From positions 1-64,000 of the forward strand of contig NZ_AUME01000001.1 in NCBI RefSeq assembly GCF_000430525.1: DNA of 64,000 bases. Reading direction: 5' to 3'. The notes beneath the pieces were generated by a model. That model did no database searches and was not told where the DNA came from. It saw only the letters and a list, made by a program, of their open reading frames with translations. The position numbers and the translations under genes were made by a program. Position 1 is the stretch's first letter, and every line of letters starts with the position of its first letter. Positions 56,137-64,000 of the stretch are shown in pieces. Origin of the DNA: Prevotella corporis DSM 18810 = JCM 8529. GTDB lineage: Bacteria > Bacteroidota > Bacteroidia > Bacteroidales > Bacteroidaceae.

Positions 56137-58263
56137 ATGTTCAGCATAGCGCAGTATTTCCCCATCACCGATCCAACGCTCATCTTCTTTGTCGTACTTT
56201 TGGTGATACTTCTGTCGCCCATCATTATGGGACGGCTGCGCATTCCGCATATCATCGGCATGGTATTGGCAGGCGTCTTGGTGGGAGAGTATGGCCTCGA
56301 CATCCTGAAGCGTGATGCCTCATTTGAGCTTTTCGGAAGTGTGGGACTCTATTACATCATGTTCCTCGCCGGATTGGAGATGGATATGGAGGGATTGAAG
56401 AAGAACAAGGGGCGGGTTTCGATATTTGGGCTGCTCACATTCATCATTCCGTTCTTTCTGACCTATCTGATGGGGATTTATTTGCTGGGGTATTCTGAAA
56501 TGTCCTCATTGCTACTGGGGTGCATTATGTCGTCGAACACCCTTGTTGCCTATCCCATTGTCGGCCGTTACGGACTGACGCAGCACCAAAGCTCAACGCT
56601 CAGCGTCGGAGCCACAATGATCTCGCTTCTTTTGGCACTCATCGGGATGGCCACTATTGTCAATTCGTACAACGGTGGCAGCGGAGGGGCGTTCTGGATA
56701 TGGTTTATCCTGAAGTTTGCACTCTATATTTCCGGCCTGATATGGGGCATTCCAAGGATGGCTCGTTGGTTCTTGCGCCGTTATTCCGACAATGTCATGC
56801 AGTTTATCTTCGTGTTAGCCGTGATGTTTCTTTCGGCAGCGTTGTCCAATGCAATCGGTTTGGAAGGCATTTTCGGAGCATTCTTTTCCGGATTGATACT
56901 CAACCGCTTCATTCCGCGGTTCTCTCCGTTGATGAATCATATCGAATTTACGGGTAATGCGTTGTTTATTCCTTATTTTTTGATAGGCGTGGGTATGCTC
57001 ATCAACGTGAGATTGCTCTTCACAGGACCACATATCATCTGGGTAGTGCTCTGCTTTGTCGTGTTCGGAACTGTCGGAAAAGGACTGGCAGCTTATCTTT
57101 CGGGATTACTTTTCCGATTGCCGAAGGTGGTTTGCAACATGCTTTTTGGGCTCACCAGTGCCCATGCAGCCGGTGCTATCGCAATGGTGATGGTCGGTCG
57201 CAAATTGGAGATTGCCCCAGGGCTGTTCCTTTTCAATGACGAAGTGCTCAATGGCATCGTCATGATGATTCTCTTTACTTGCGTTTTTTCAACGATGATG
57301 ACCGAAAAGGCAGCTCAGCGCATCCGGTTGATGAAGAAAGAAGAGCCGGAAATGGTGCGAACGGACAACGATGAGCGGATTCTCATCCCTGTAAAGTATC
57401 CCGATTATGCCGACAACTTGCTGTCGCTGGCCATGATGATGCGCAATCCAAAGCATCGACGCGGACTTGTGGCATTGAATGTGGTGTACGATGATGTGAA
57501 TGCGGCCAAGAATCAAGAGGAGGGACGCCAGCTTCTGGATCATCTCCGACGAGAAGCCAGCGCCGTTAACGTTCCTCTTGAGACGCAAGTGCGCATCGCT
57601 GCCAACATAGCCAATGGCATTAAGCATGCGTTCAAAGAGTTTCAGGCTTCCGAAATCGTAATGGGCCTGCACGCCCGACAAGAAATCACCAAGGGATTCT
57701 GGGGACAATTCACGCAGAGTCTCTACAACGGCCTGAGTCGGCAGATCGTTATTTCGCGCATCATGCAGCCACTGAACACGATACGTCGCATACAGGTGGC
57801 AGTTCCCTCACGTGCAGAGTTCGAACCGGGTTTCTACCGTTGGCTGGAGCGCCTCTCCCGCATTGCGGCCAATACGGAATGCCGAATCGTTTTCCATGGT
57901 AGGCAAGACACATTGCAGCTCATCAGTGGCTACGTTCGTAACCGACACCCAAGTGTCAGGGGAGAATATGTTCAGATGGAGCACTGGAAAGAGTTGCCGA
58001 GACTGGCAGCCGAGGTGAAGGAAGACCATCTCTTCGTCATCGTTACTGCCCGTAAGGGCACCATCTCTTACAAAACGGCGATGGAGCGTTTGCCAGAGGA
58101 AATCAATCGCTTCTTTAAGGGAAAGACAATCATGATCATTTTCCCCGACCAGTACGGCGACCGCATGGACGGAATGACCTTTGCCCAGTCGCAACATACG
58201 GAAGAGCGGAGTGCTTACGATGTTTTCCGAGAGTGGATCATAAGTAAAATAAGAAAAATATGA
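56137..58263 (+). CDS. CPA2-type cation/proton antiporter with C-terminal USP-like domain
   Basis: 708 aa. About twelve transmembrane helices of the Na+/H+ exchanger fold ([20 protein letters not shown] opening, [37 protein letters not shown]). After about residue 420 a long cytoplasmic region resembles two universal-stress-like halves ([19 protein letters not shown]; second half from about 565). Long antiporters with this tail are frequent in Bacteroidota. Overlaps lolD by 4 bp (ATGA). Confidence 0.85.
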   Translation: MFSIAQYFPITDPTLIFFVVLLVILLSPIIMGRLRIPHIIGMVLAGVLVGEYGLDILKRDASFELFGSVGLYYIMFLAGLEMDMEGLKKNKGRVSIFGLLTFIIPFFLTYLMGIYLLGYSEMSSLLLGCIMSSNTLVAYPIVGRYGLTQHQSSTLSVGATMISLLLALIGMATIVNSYNGGSGGAFWIWFILKFALYISGLIWGIPRMARWFLRRYSDNVMQFIFVLAVMFLSAALSNAIGLEGIFGAFFSGLILNRFIPRFSPLMNHIEFTGNALFIPYFLIGVGMLINVRLLFTGPHIIWVVLCFVVFGTVGKGLAAYLSGLLFRLPKVVCNMLFGLTSAHAAGAIAMVMVGRKLEIAPGLFLFNDEVLNGIVMMILFTCVFSTMMTEKAAQRIRLMKKEEPEMVRTDNDERILIPVKYPDYADNLLSLAMMMRNPKHRRGLVALNVVYDDVNAAKNQEEGRQLLDHLRREASAVNVPLETQVRIAANIANGIKHAFKEFQASEIVMGLHARQEITKGFWGQFTQSLYNGLSRQIVISRIMQPLNTIRRIQVAVPSRAEFEPGFYRWLERLSRIAANTECRIVFHGRQDTLQLISGYVRNRHPSVRGEYVQMEHWKELPRLAAEVKEDHLFVIVTARKGTISYKTAMERLPEEINRFFKGKTIMIIFPDQYGDRMDGMTFAQSQHTEERSAYDVFREWIISKIRKI

Positions 58264-58937
58264 TAGATATTACAGGTATCACCAAAAGTTTTGGATCGCT
58301 ACAAGTGCTCAAAGGCATCGACTTGCACATCGAAAAGGGTGAGATAGTGAGCATTGTTGGCCCTTCAGGAGCAGGAAAGACGACGTTGCTTCAAATCATT
58401 GGCACGCTCGATCAGCCCGATGCGGGCTCCGTCAGTGTCGATGGGATTGAGACCAACCGCCTGTCGAGCAACAAGCTCAGCGATTTCCGTAACCGGCACC
58501 TTGGTTTTGTGTTTCAGTTTCATCAGCTCCTGCCAGAGTTTACAGCCATTGAGAACATCATGATTCCAGCATATATAGCAGGAGTCAAGCCCAAGGATGC
58601 CCGTGTGCGTGCCGAAGAGCTTCTGGAATTTATGGGATTGAGCGACAGGGCCACCCACAAGCCCAACGAACTGTCTGGAGGGGAGAAGCAACGAGTGGCC
58701 GTAGCCCGTGCGTTGGTCAACAATCCAGCTGTCGTCCTTGCCGATGAGCCGTCGGGAAGTCTCGATACGAAGAACAAGGAGGAACTTCACCGTCTGTTCT
58801 TTGAGCTTCGCGATAAGTTCGGACAGACTTTTGTCATCGTCACCCATGATGAGACGCTCGCCACTCTGACAGATAGGACCATACATCTCAAGGACGGACT
58901 GATTGTCAATGGCGACCAGCACCAAGGCGAAATATAA
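58260..58937 (+). CDS. lolD: ABC transporter ATPase, LolD/MacB type
   Basis: 225 aa. Walker A GPSGAGKT (34-41), signature LSGGEKQR (138-145), [18 protein letters not shown]-loop region typical of LolD/FtsE/MacB ATPases, Walker [13 protein letters not shown]. It probably powers lipoprotein release or a related MacB-type exporter; the permease is not adjacent. Start overlaps the preceding stop, so the genes are translationally coupled despite unrelated functions. Confidence 0.85.
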   Translation: MIDITGITKSFGSLQVLKGIDLHIEKGEIVSIVGPSGAGKTTLLQIIGTLDQPDAGSVSVDGIETNRLSSNKLSDFRNRHLGFVFQFHQLLPEFTAIENIMIPAYIAGVKPKDARVRAEELLEFMGLSDRATHKPNELSGGEKQRVAVARALVNNPAVVLADEPSGSLDTKNKEELHRLFFELRDKFGQTFVIVTHDETLATLTDRTIHLKDGLIVNGDQHQGEI

Positions 58938-58967
58938 CCCGAAACAATTCCAAGCACTAATAGAAGC

Positions 58968-59831
58968 ATGAAGATGTCAAAATTAAACATAGGTGACTAC
59001 AACACCCTAACTGTAGTAAAGGTGGCATTGCGCGAGGGCAACGGCGATCCTTTCGGACTCTATCTGGATGGAGGGCGAGAGGGAGAAATACTGATGCCAG
59101 AAAAGTATGTGCCCGAAGGAACGGCCATAGGCGACGAGCTGCGTGTCTTCGTATATCTTGATCAAGAGGAACGCCCCATAGCCACGACCGAGAAGCCACT
59201 GGCGGTGGTGGGAGACTTCGCTTATCTCGAATGTGCGTGGGTCAATGAATACGGGGCATTTCTGAAATGGGGCGTGACGAAAGACCTTTTCTGTCCGTTC
59301 CGTGAGCAGAAGATGCGCATGCAGATAGGAAACTCCTACATTGTGCACATCCATCTCGATGAGGAAAGTTACCGACTTGTTGCCTCCGCTAAGGTGGAGC
59401 ATTACTTCGACGAGTCGTTCCCGCCCTACAAGCCAGGGCAAGAGGTTGATTTGCTCATCTGGCAGAAAACAGACCTTGGCTTCAAGGTCATCATCGACAA
59501 CCAATATCCCGGACTTATCTATGAGGGACAAGTTTTTCAGTATGTACACACGGGCGACCGCATGAAGGGTTACATCTCGTCGGTCCGCCCCGATGGGAAG
59601 ATAGACTGCACCCTGCAGCCGACAGGGCAGCGACATGCCACCGATTTCGCAGAGACGCTCCTCCAGTATCTCAAGGACAACGGCGGCCAGTGCAACCTTG
59701 GCGACAAGAGCGATGCCGAAGACATCAAGCGGCGCTTCCAAGTGTCGAAGAAAGTCTATAAGAAAGCCGTCGGCGACCTCTACAAGCGCCATCTCATCAT
59801 TGTGGAACCACTTTCCATCAAGTTGGTATAA
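58968..59831 (+). CDS. cvfB: S1-like RNA-binding protein, CvfB family
   Basis: 287 aa (a second Met two codons in is also possible). Tandem OB/S1-like domains: LGDYNTL-type opening, EGEILMPEKYVPEGTAIGDEL, then GAFLKWGVTKDLFCPFREQ and GLIYEGQVFQYVHTGDRMKGYI. A C-terminal winged helix (DAEDIKRRFQVSKKVYKKAV) completes the CvfB/YitL layout. CvfB influences virulence-gene expression in Staphylococcus; role here unknown. Confidence 0.85.
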   Translation: MKMSKLNIGDYNTLTVVKVALREGNGDPFGLYLDGGREGEILMPEKYVPEGTAIGDELRVFVYLDQEERPIATTEKPLAVVGDFAYLECAWVNEYGAFLKWGVTKDLFCPFREQKMRMQIGNSYIVHIHLDEESYRLVASAKVEHYFDESFPPYKPGQEVDLLIWQKTDLGFKVIIDNQYPGLIYEGQVFQYVHTGDRMKGYISSVRPDGKIDCTLQPTGQRHATDFAETLLQYLKDNGGQCNLGDKSDAEDIKRRFQVSKKVYKKAVGDLYKRHLIIVEPLSIKLV

Positions 59832-59850
59832 TCCTCTCAATACTTAGTTA

Positions 59851-60633
59851 ATGGAGAATCAATTTTCCAGAACCGAGCTTCTCATGGGTGCCTCCGCCCT
59901 GGCGACACTCCGCAACAGTCATGTGATTGTGTTTGGAGTGGGGGGAGTTGGTGGCTATGTGGTGGAAGTGCTTGCCCGCAGCGGTGTGGGGAACATTGAC
60001 GTTGTGGATGATGATTTCGTAACACTCTCAAACATCAACCGACAAATCATAGCCACCCATTCATCACTCGGAAAGCCGAAGGTAGATGTCGTCGAGGCTC
60101 GCATCAAGGATATAAACCCCGAATGCAAGGTTGGCAAGTTCCAAACTTTCTATCTGCCCGAAACAGCCGGTCAGTTCGACTTCTCAAACTATGACTATGT
60201 GGTGGATTGCATTGACACCGTGGTGGCCAAACTTGACATTATAACACGTTGCCATCAGCTCGGCGTGCCCGTCATCAGTTCGATGGGGGCGGCATTCAAG
60301 CTCGATGCCACGCAACTTTGCATCACTGACCTGTTCAAGACCATCAACGATCCACTGGCAAAGGTTCTCCGCAAGAAGCTTCGTAAAACCAACGTGCGTG
60401 GTATCAAAGTTGTTTATAGTCCCGAAGAGCCGCTGACCAGTATTGAGCCTCGGCAAGTGGATGGGGCGACGCCCGCCGAAGCGGAGGAGAAGACGGGAAT
60501 AGCGCATAAAAAGCGTTCAACTCCCGCCTCTAATGCCTGGGTTCCGGCTGCTGCAGGGTTAATCGCCGGTGGTGAGGTTGTGAAGGATATTTGTGTCAAG
60601 GCTGGAACAATGCGCAATGGTTCCCTGACATAG
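59851..60633 (+). CDS. tcdA: tRNA threonylcarbamoyladenosine dehydratase
   Basis: 260 aa. ThiF/E1-like fold: nucleotide loop GVGGVGGYVVEVLARSG (29-45), ATP-binding DDDFVTLSNINRQIIA, DYVVDCIDTVVAKL. The YSPEEPL segment and KKRSTPASNAWVPAAAGLIAGG end are typical of TcdA (CsdL), which cyclises t6A to ct6A at A37 of ANN-decoding tRNAs. Downstream of cvfB (19 bp). Array G ends the unit. Confidence 0.9.
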   Translation: MENQFSRTELLMGASALATLRNSHVIVFGVGGVGGYVVEVLARSGVGNIDVVDDDFVTLSNINRQIIATHSSLGKPKVDVVEARIKDINPECKVGKFQTFYLPETAGQFDFSNYDYVVDCIDTVVAKLDIITRCHQLGVPVISSMGAAFKLDATQLCITDLFKTINDPLAKVLRKKLRKTNVRGIKVVYSPEEPLTSIEPRQVDGATPAEAEEKTGIAHKKRSTPASNAWVPAAAGLIAGGEVVKDICVKAGTMRNGSLT

Positions 60634-60686
60634 TCGTATAAAGAAAAATTACTATTACCAAGCGGTGTCTTGCCTTTCGCACGACA

Positions 60687-60743
60687 AAAGCTAAGCTATC
60701 ACATTATAAAAGGTCAGCTTTCGTATGACGAAAGCTGACCTTT
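60687..60743. repeat. 22-bp-period palindromic array G (3 units)
   Basis: AAAGCTAAGCTAT, AAAGGTCAGCTTT and AAAGCTGACCTTT are centred at 60693, 60715 and 60737. Units 2 and 3 form a perfect 17-bp inverted repeat (60708-60724 and 60728-60744) with a 3-nt loop, between convergent tcdA and ettA; it could serve as a bidirectional terminator. The rest of 60745-60943 shows no supported gene. Confidence 0.88.
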
Positions 60744-60943
60744 TGTGTGTGGAAACTTATCATGTTGAAAATCAACTTGTTACGTAAGATGAAAAAGCCG
60801 TGATGTGTAACTCCAAATTGGGTATCAGATCGCACTTTCACCCTTGGATGATGAGAGGCCTTGAGGCCTATCAAAGGAATGGAAAAGTGTATGTCGAACC
60901 ATGCGGTTGCCATTCTGTCATGCACTCATCTGCCTGTGTTGGG

Positions 60944-62641
60944 TTAGTCTTCCATCAACTTGCGGTAGCGGCCTTTCTTGATTTCTTCGTTGCCTGTTCG
61001 CATGGCCTTGTTGATTTCGTATTCGGAGTAGGTGCCTTCGAAGAAGAACACCTCGCCGTTGCCCTCGAAAGCGAGGATGTGGGTACAAATTCGGTCGAGG
61101 AACCAGCGGTCGTGACTGATGACTACTGCACATCCGGCAAACGATTCCAGACCTTCTTCGAGTGCACGGAGCGTGTTCACGTCGATGTCGTTGGTCGGCT
61201 CGTCGAGCAACAGCACGTTTCCCTCCTGCTTCAGTGCGAGTGCGAGTTGCAAACGGTTTCGCTCACCGCCCGAAAGTACACCGCAGAGTTTGCTCTGGTC
61301 GGTTCCGGCGAAGTTGAAACGTGACAGGTAGGCGCGTGAGTTGATGTCTCGTCCGCCCATTCTGATGGTTTCATTGCCTTGTGCCACCACATCATAGACA
61401 GTCTTGTTGGGGTTGATGTCCTTGTGTTGCTGGTCAACGTAGGCGAGTTTGACAGTCTCTCCGACTTCGAATGTTCCAGCGTCGGGTTTTTCCAGCTCCA
61501 TGATGAGGCGAAACAGGGTGGTCTTGCCAGCACCGTTCGGACCTATCACGCCGACGATGCCGTTTGGCGGGAGCATGAAGTTGAGGTCGTCGAACAGCAG
61601 TTTCTCGCCAAATGCCTTCTTGACGTGCCGTGCCTCGATGACTTTGTTTCCCAGACGCGGTCCGTTAGGTATGAATATCTCAAGCTTCTCCTCTCGTTCC
61701 TTCTGTTCTTGGTTGAGCATCTGCTCGTATGAGTTCAGACGGGCCTTGCCCTTTGCTTGGCGGGCCTTGGGTGCCAGCCTTACCCACTCAAGCTCTCGCT
61801 CCAGTGTCTTGCGTCGTTTCGATTCGGTTTTTTCCTCCTGTGCCATGCGCTTTGTCTTTTGATCGAGCCATGAGGAGTAGTTGCCCTTCCATGGAATGCC
61901 TTCGCCACGGTCGAGTTCAAGAATCCATTCGCTCACGTCGTCAAGGAAATAGCGGTCGTGAGTCACGGCAATCACCGTGCCTTCGTACTGCTGCAGGTGC
62001 TGTTCGAGCCAGTCTATGCTTTCGGCATCCAGATGGTTGGTCGGCTCGTCAAGGAGTAACACGTCGGGCTTCTGCAGCAGCAGTCGGCAGAGGGCCACGC
62101 GACGGCGCTCGCCTCCTGACAGGTTGGTCACGGGTAAGTCGCCGGCCGGGCAGCGGAGGGCTGCCATGGCTCTGTCGAGCTTCGAGTCCATGTTCCATGC
62201 GTCGGTCGAATCAATGATATCCTGTACCTCAGCCTGCCTTTGCATGAGCTTGTCCATCTTGTCTGGATCGCTATAATATTCCTCTTGCCCGAACTTCACG
62301 TTGATTTCGTCGTATTCACGCAAAGCATCGTACACGTGTTGTACGCCTTCCATGACATTCTCCTTCACGGTTTTCTCTTCGTTGAGGGGCGGGTCCTGAG
62401 GCAAGTAGCCTACGGAGTAACCCGGACTGAAAACCACTTCGCCCTGAGTGGGCTGCTCTATGCCAGCGATGATTTTCATCAAAGTTGATTTTCCTGCTCC
62501 GTTGAGACCGATGATACCTATTTTCGCTCCATAGAAGAACGACAGGTATATGTTCTTTAGAATCTGTTTTTGGTTTTGTGGGATGATTTTCGATACGCCC
62601 ACCATTGAGAAGATAATCTTCTTGTCATCTACTGTTGCCAT
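60944..62641 (-). CDS. ettA: Energy-dependent translational throttle protein EttA
   Basis: 565 aa. ABC-F protein: two ATPase domains with Walker A GLNGAGKS (45-52) and GPNGAGKT, both signatures LSGGERRR and LSGGERNR. The arm region between the ATPase motifs and the LEWVRLAPKARQAKGKARL linker identify EttA rather than Uup or antibiotic-resistance ABC-F. It binds the ribosomal E-site and gates initiation by energy state. Promoter at 62762-62792. Confidence 0.94.
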   Translation of the reverse strand: MATVDDKKIIFSMVGVSKIIPQNQKQILKNIYLSFFYGAKIGIIGLNGAGKSTLMKIIAGIEQPTQGEVVFSPGYSVGYLPQDPPLNEEKTVKENVMEGVQHVYDALREYDEINVKFGQEEYYSDPDKMDKLMQRQAEVQDIIDSTDAWNMDSKLDRAMAALRCPAGDLPVTNLSGGERRRVALCRLLLQKPDVLLLDEPTNHLDAESIDWLEQHLQQYEGTVIAVTHDRYFLDDVSEWILELDRGEGIPWKGNYSSWLDQKTKRMAQEEKTESKRRKTLERELEWVRLAPKARQAKGKARLNSYEQMLNQEQKEREEKLEIFIPNGPRLGNKVIEARHVKKAFGEKLLFDDLNFMLPPNGIVGVIGPNGAGKTTLFRLIMELEKPDAGTFEVGETVKLAYVDQQHKDINPNKTVYDVVAQGNETIRMGGRDINSRAYLSRFNFAGTDQSKLCGVLSGGERNRLQLALALKQEGNVLLLDEPTNDIDVNTLRALEEGLESFAGCAVVISHDRWFLDRICTHILAFEGNGEVFFFEGTYSEYEINKAMRTGNEEIKKGRYRKLMED

Positions 62642-62761
62642 ATAATTGATTATAGTTGTTCACTTTTAAGGGGTTGTTCATCTCAGTGGATTGCCTTTGG
62701 TAATCGCTTTTCCCTATGTGCTTTCCCTATGTCGTCACACACTTGCAGCGATTTTCATCAC

Positions 62762-62792
62762 CAAAGATAGTAAATAAGTCTGCACTGTGCAA
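62762..62792 (-). promoter_or_regulatory. Promoter of ettA
   Basis: Minus strand: TTG (62790-62792), 20-bp spacer, TATCTTTG (62762-62769). The leader is about 115 nt. Confidence 0.75.
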
Positions 62793-62847
62793 GTAAAAGA
62801 ACGGAAATCAGCACGAAACAGGGATGGAAAGACCTAAAGAGGGATAC

Positions 62848-62916
62848 AAAAAGCAGACGCAGTATGCGACCCTTCGGTGTCCGTTGATGCGAACTGAGTC
62901 TGCAATACTGCGTCTG
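62848..62916 (-). terminator. Terminator of the right-hand BspA-like gene
   Basis: CAGACGCAGTAT (62854-62865) pairs perfectly with ATACTGCGTCTG (62905-62916); on the minus strand it is followed by CTTTTTG. Confidence 0.75.
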
Positions 62917-62941
62917 TTGTGAGAGTAATCCAGTTGGGGGA

Positions 62942-64000
62942 TTACTTGATGATTACCTTCTTACCCTTGTGGATGTAAATGCCACCCTTTGCAGGCTTCA
63001 TAACCTTCACGCCACCCAAGGTGTAGTAAGGTTCGTTGTCTGTTTCCTCGGAGTTCACTTCTTCGATGCCTGCTGCGTCTTTATAGACCATTACGTAGCC
63101 ACCCTCACAGTCAAACTCATAGTTTTTGGCTTCTGCGCCATCCACATAGACGTGGTAGAGGCCTTCTGTTGTGAATGAAGTGACAACGTTTCCGTCCTTG
63201 TCCTTAATGATGAAGGTTGGCTCCTTCGTGAAGGTGCAGGTGGTCTCGCCGTTCTTCAGTCCGCTGATTTTGTAAGTTGGCGTATAGGCGTCGCCGAGAT
63301 TGATGTGCTTGTCGTCAACCTTGAGTGTTGCCTTAGCCTTCGTGATGACAAGTGTGCCGTTGAAGAGCTGGAGCATGTCCGACTCGATGGTTCCGCGGGC
63401 AATCTTGATTTCGTAATCGCCAACCTCCGATGTCGGAGTTGCCACACATGATAATGCTGGTTCGCCCACGAAATCGTCACCATCGAACCGGTAGCCGAAC
63501 TCTGGATTCTCGTCGCCGTACATGCGTGTGGCCGTGCTTGCGTAGATGTCTGTTCCGAATGGGAGGATGTTGTCGTAGTCAACGAAGAATTCCTTCCACT
63601 GCTCCGTTGCCTTGTAGATGTCTTCTGTGTGCAGAGGCACATAGAGTTTAGTTATGGCTTTGTTGATGTCGGCAAATACCTTCTCGCCCAAGTTGCAAGG
63701 AGTCTTTCCATAAACACGAATGCTGTTGAAGGCATAGCTGCCCTCGAATGCGTTGTTGTCAATCTTCTCAACAGTGGCGGGAATGATAATGTCGGTCAGT
63801 CGCTGGCAGCCTGAGAACCCGTAAGGATGAATCTTCTTCACTGTCGCATCCACCGTGAACTTCTGTGTTGCTAATGGCAATACTTCGATGAGCTCTGTGG
63901 CGTCCTTGGAATAAAGAACATTGTTTTTCAGTTGATATTGCTTGTCAGCTCCTTCAGGGATGACAATCTCTTGGATGCTGTTGAGTTTTCCGAAAGCACC
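62942..64000 (-). CDS. BspA-like LRR protein with MBG domain, C-terminal part
   Basis: The frame is open to the window edge: 352 codons visible, 5' end outside. The first visible part has LRR_5 units (GAFGKLNSIQEIVIPEG, GFSGCQRLTDIIIPATVEKI, AFEGSYAFNSI). An MBG-type domain follows (ATRMYGDENPEFGYRFDGDD through GTLVITKAKATL), then another beta domain and the tail YYTLGGVKVMKPAKGGIYI-HKGKKVIIK, the same sorting-like ending as two other proteins here. Probably secreted and surface-attached. Terminator at 62848-62916. Confidence 0.88.
   Translation of the reverse strand, partial: GAFGKLNSIQEIVIPEGADKQYQLKNNVLYSKDATELIEVLPLATQKFTVDATVKKIHPYGFSGCQRLTDIIIPATVEKIDNNAFEGSYAFNSIRVYGKTPCNLGEKVFADINKAITKLYVPLHTEDIYKATEQWKEFFVDYDNILPFGTDIYASTATRMYGDENPEFGYRFDGDDFVGEPALSCVATPTSEVGDYEIKIARGTIESDMLQLFNGTLVITKAKATLKVDDKHINLGDAYTPTYKISGLKNGETTCTFTKEPTFIIKDKDGNVVTSFTTEGLYHVYVDGAEAKNYEFDCEGGYVMVYKDAAGIEEVNSEETDNEPYYTLGGVKVMKPAKGGIYIHKGKKVIIK

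Noticed and set aside
60704-60940. Frames on both strands between tcdA and ettA.
   Set aside because: The minus frame is built on repeat array G and the plus one shadows ettA; no support for either.

Overview
The window comes from a Bacteroidota chromosome, most likely a Prevotella-type genus (Prevotella sensu lato). The evidence is the phylum-specific promoter (TTTG/TTG, 19-21 bp, TAnnTTTG) in front of many genes, BspA-like leucine-rich-repeat surface proteins with Prevotella-style GIYI-x-GKK C-terminal tails, an OstA-like LPS export protein, a CxxC-type L32, an N-terminally extended low-complexity RluB, and an anaerobe's pflB/pflA plus fhs. Most of the window is ordinary core genome. There is no rRNA operon, CRISPR array or complete mobile element; an IS256-type transposase tail lies at the left edge.

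Layout. 1-3.1 kb: IS tail, inverted repeat, then a minus-strand operon of a large exported protein plus a 58-residue acidic peptide. 3.5-9.9 kb: orphan histidine kinase, yceD-rpmF-fabH, era, der and a lipoprotein. 9.9-12.7 kb: MlaE/MlaF lipid-transport genes facing lptB. 12.7-18.6 kb: membrane acyltransferase, BspA-like protein, K+/H+ antiporter. 19-26.4 kb: pflB-pflA, a truncated aspartyl-protease gene, a probable ~200-nt stand-alone RNA, a lipoprotein, fhs. 26.8-34 kb: tig, clpP-clpX, recQ. 34-42.6 kb: guaB, then an outer-membrane biogenesis run (two parvulin isomerases, OstA-like protein, small membrane protein) ending in mutL. 43-49.3 kb: OmpA porin, two tRNA-Val, purB, rluB-like, asnS. 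49.4-53.3 kb: an accessory island next to tRNA-Leu with an EcoRI-type adenine methyltransferase, a DUF262-HNH nuclease, a long structured leader RNA, two kinds of 22-bp repeats, a gene remnant and an HU-like protein. 53.5-64 kb: ogt, FMN-binding protein, asd, antiporter-lolD, cvfB, tcdA, ettA and the end of a second BspA/MBG surface protein.

Most striking observation: seven intergenic regions each carry a short array of 3-4 quasi-palindromic 13-bp units (consensus AWAGSTNASCTWT) whose centres are spaced by exactly 22 bp in every array (4801/4823/4845/4867; 14262/14284/14306; 24304 to 24370; 33744/33766/33788; 42856 to 42922; 52085/52107/52129; 60693/60715/60737). I do not recognise this family. 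The second is the methyltransferase/DUF262-HNH cassette, whose upstream region encodes a 98-nt hairpin that pairs fully only as minus-strand RNA, because four pairs are G-U wobbles on that strand and A-C mismatches on the other.

Coordinates and motifs were read by eye. Family assignments rest on recognised motifs, not on database searches.
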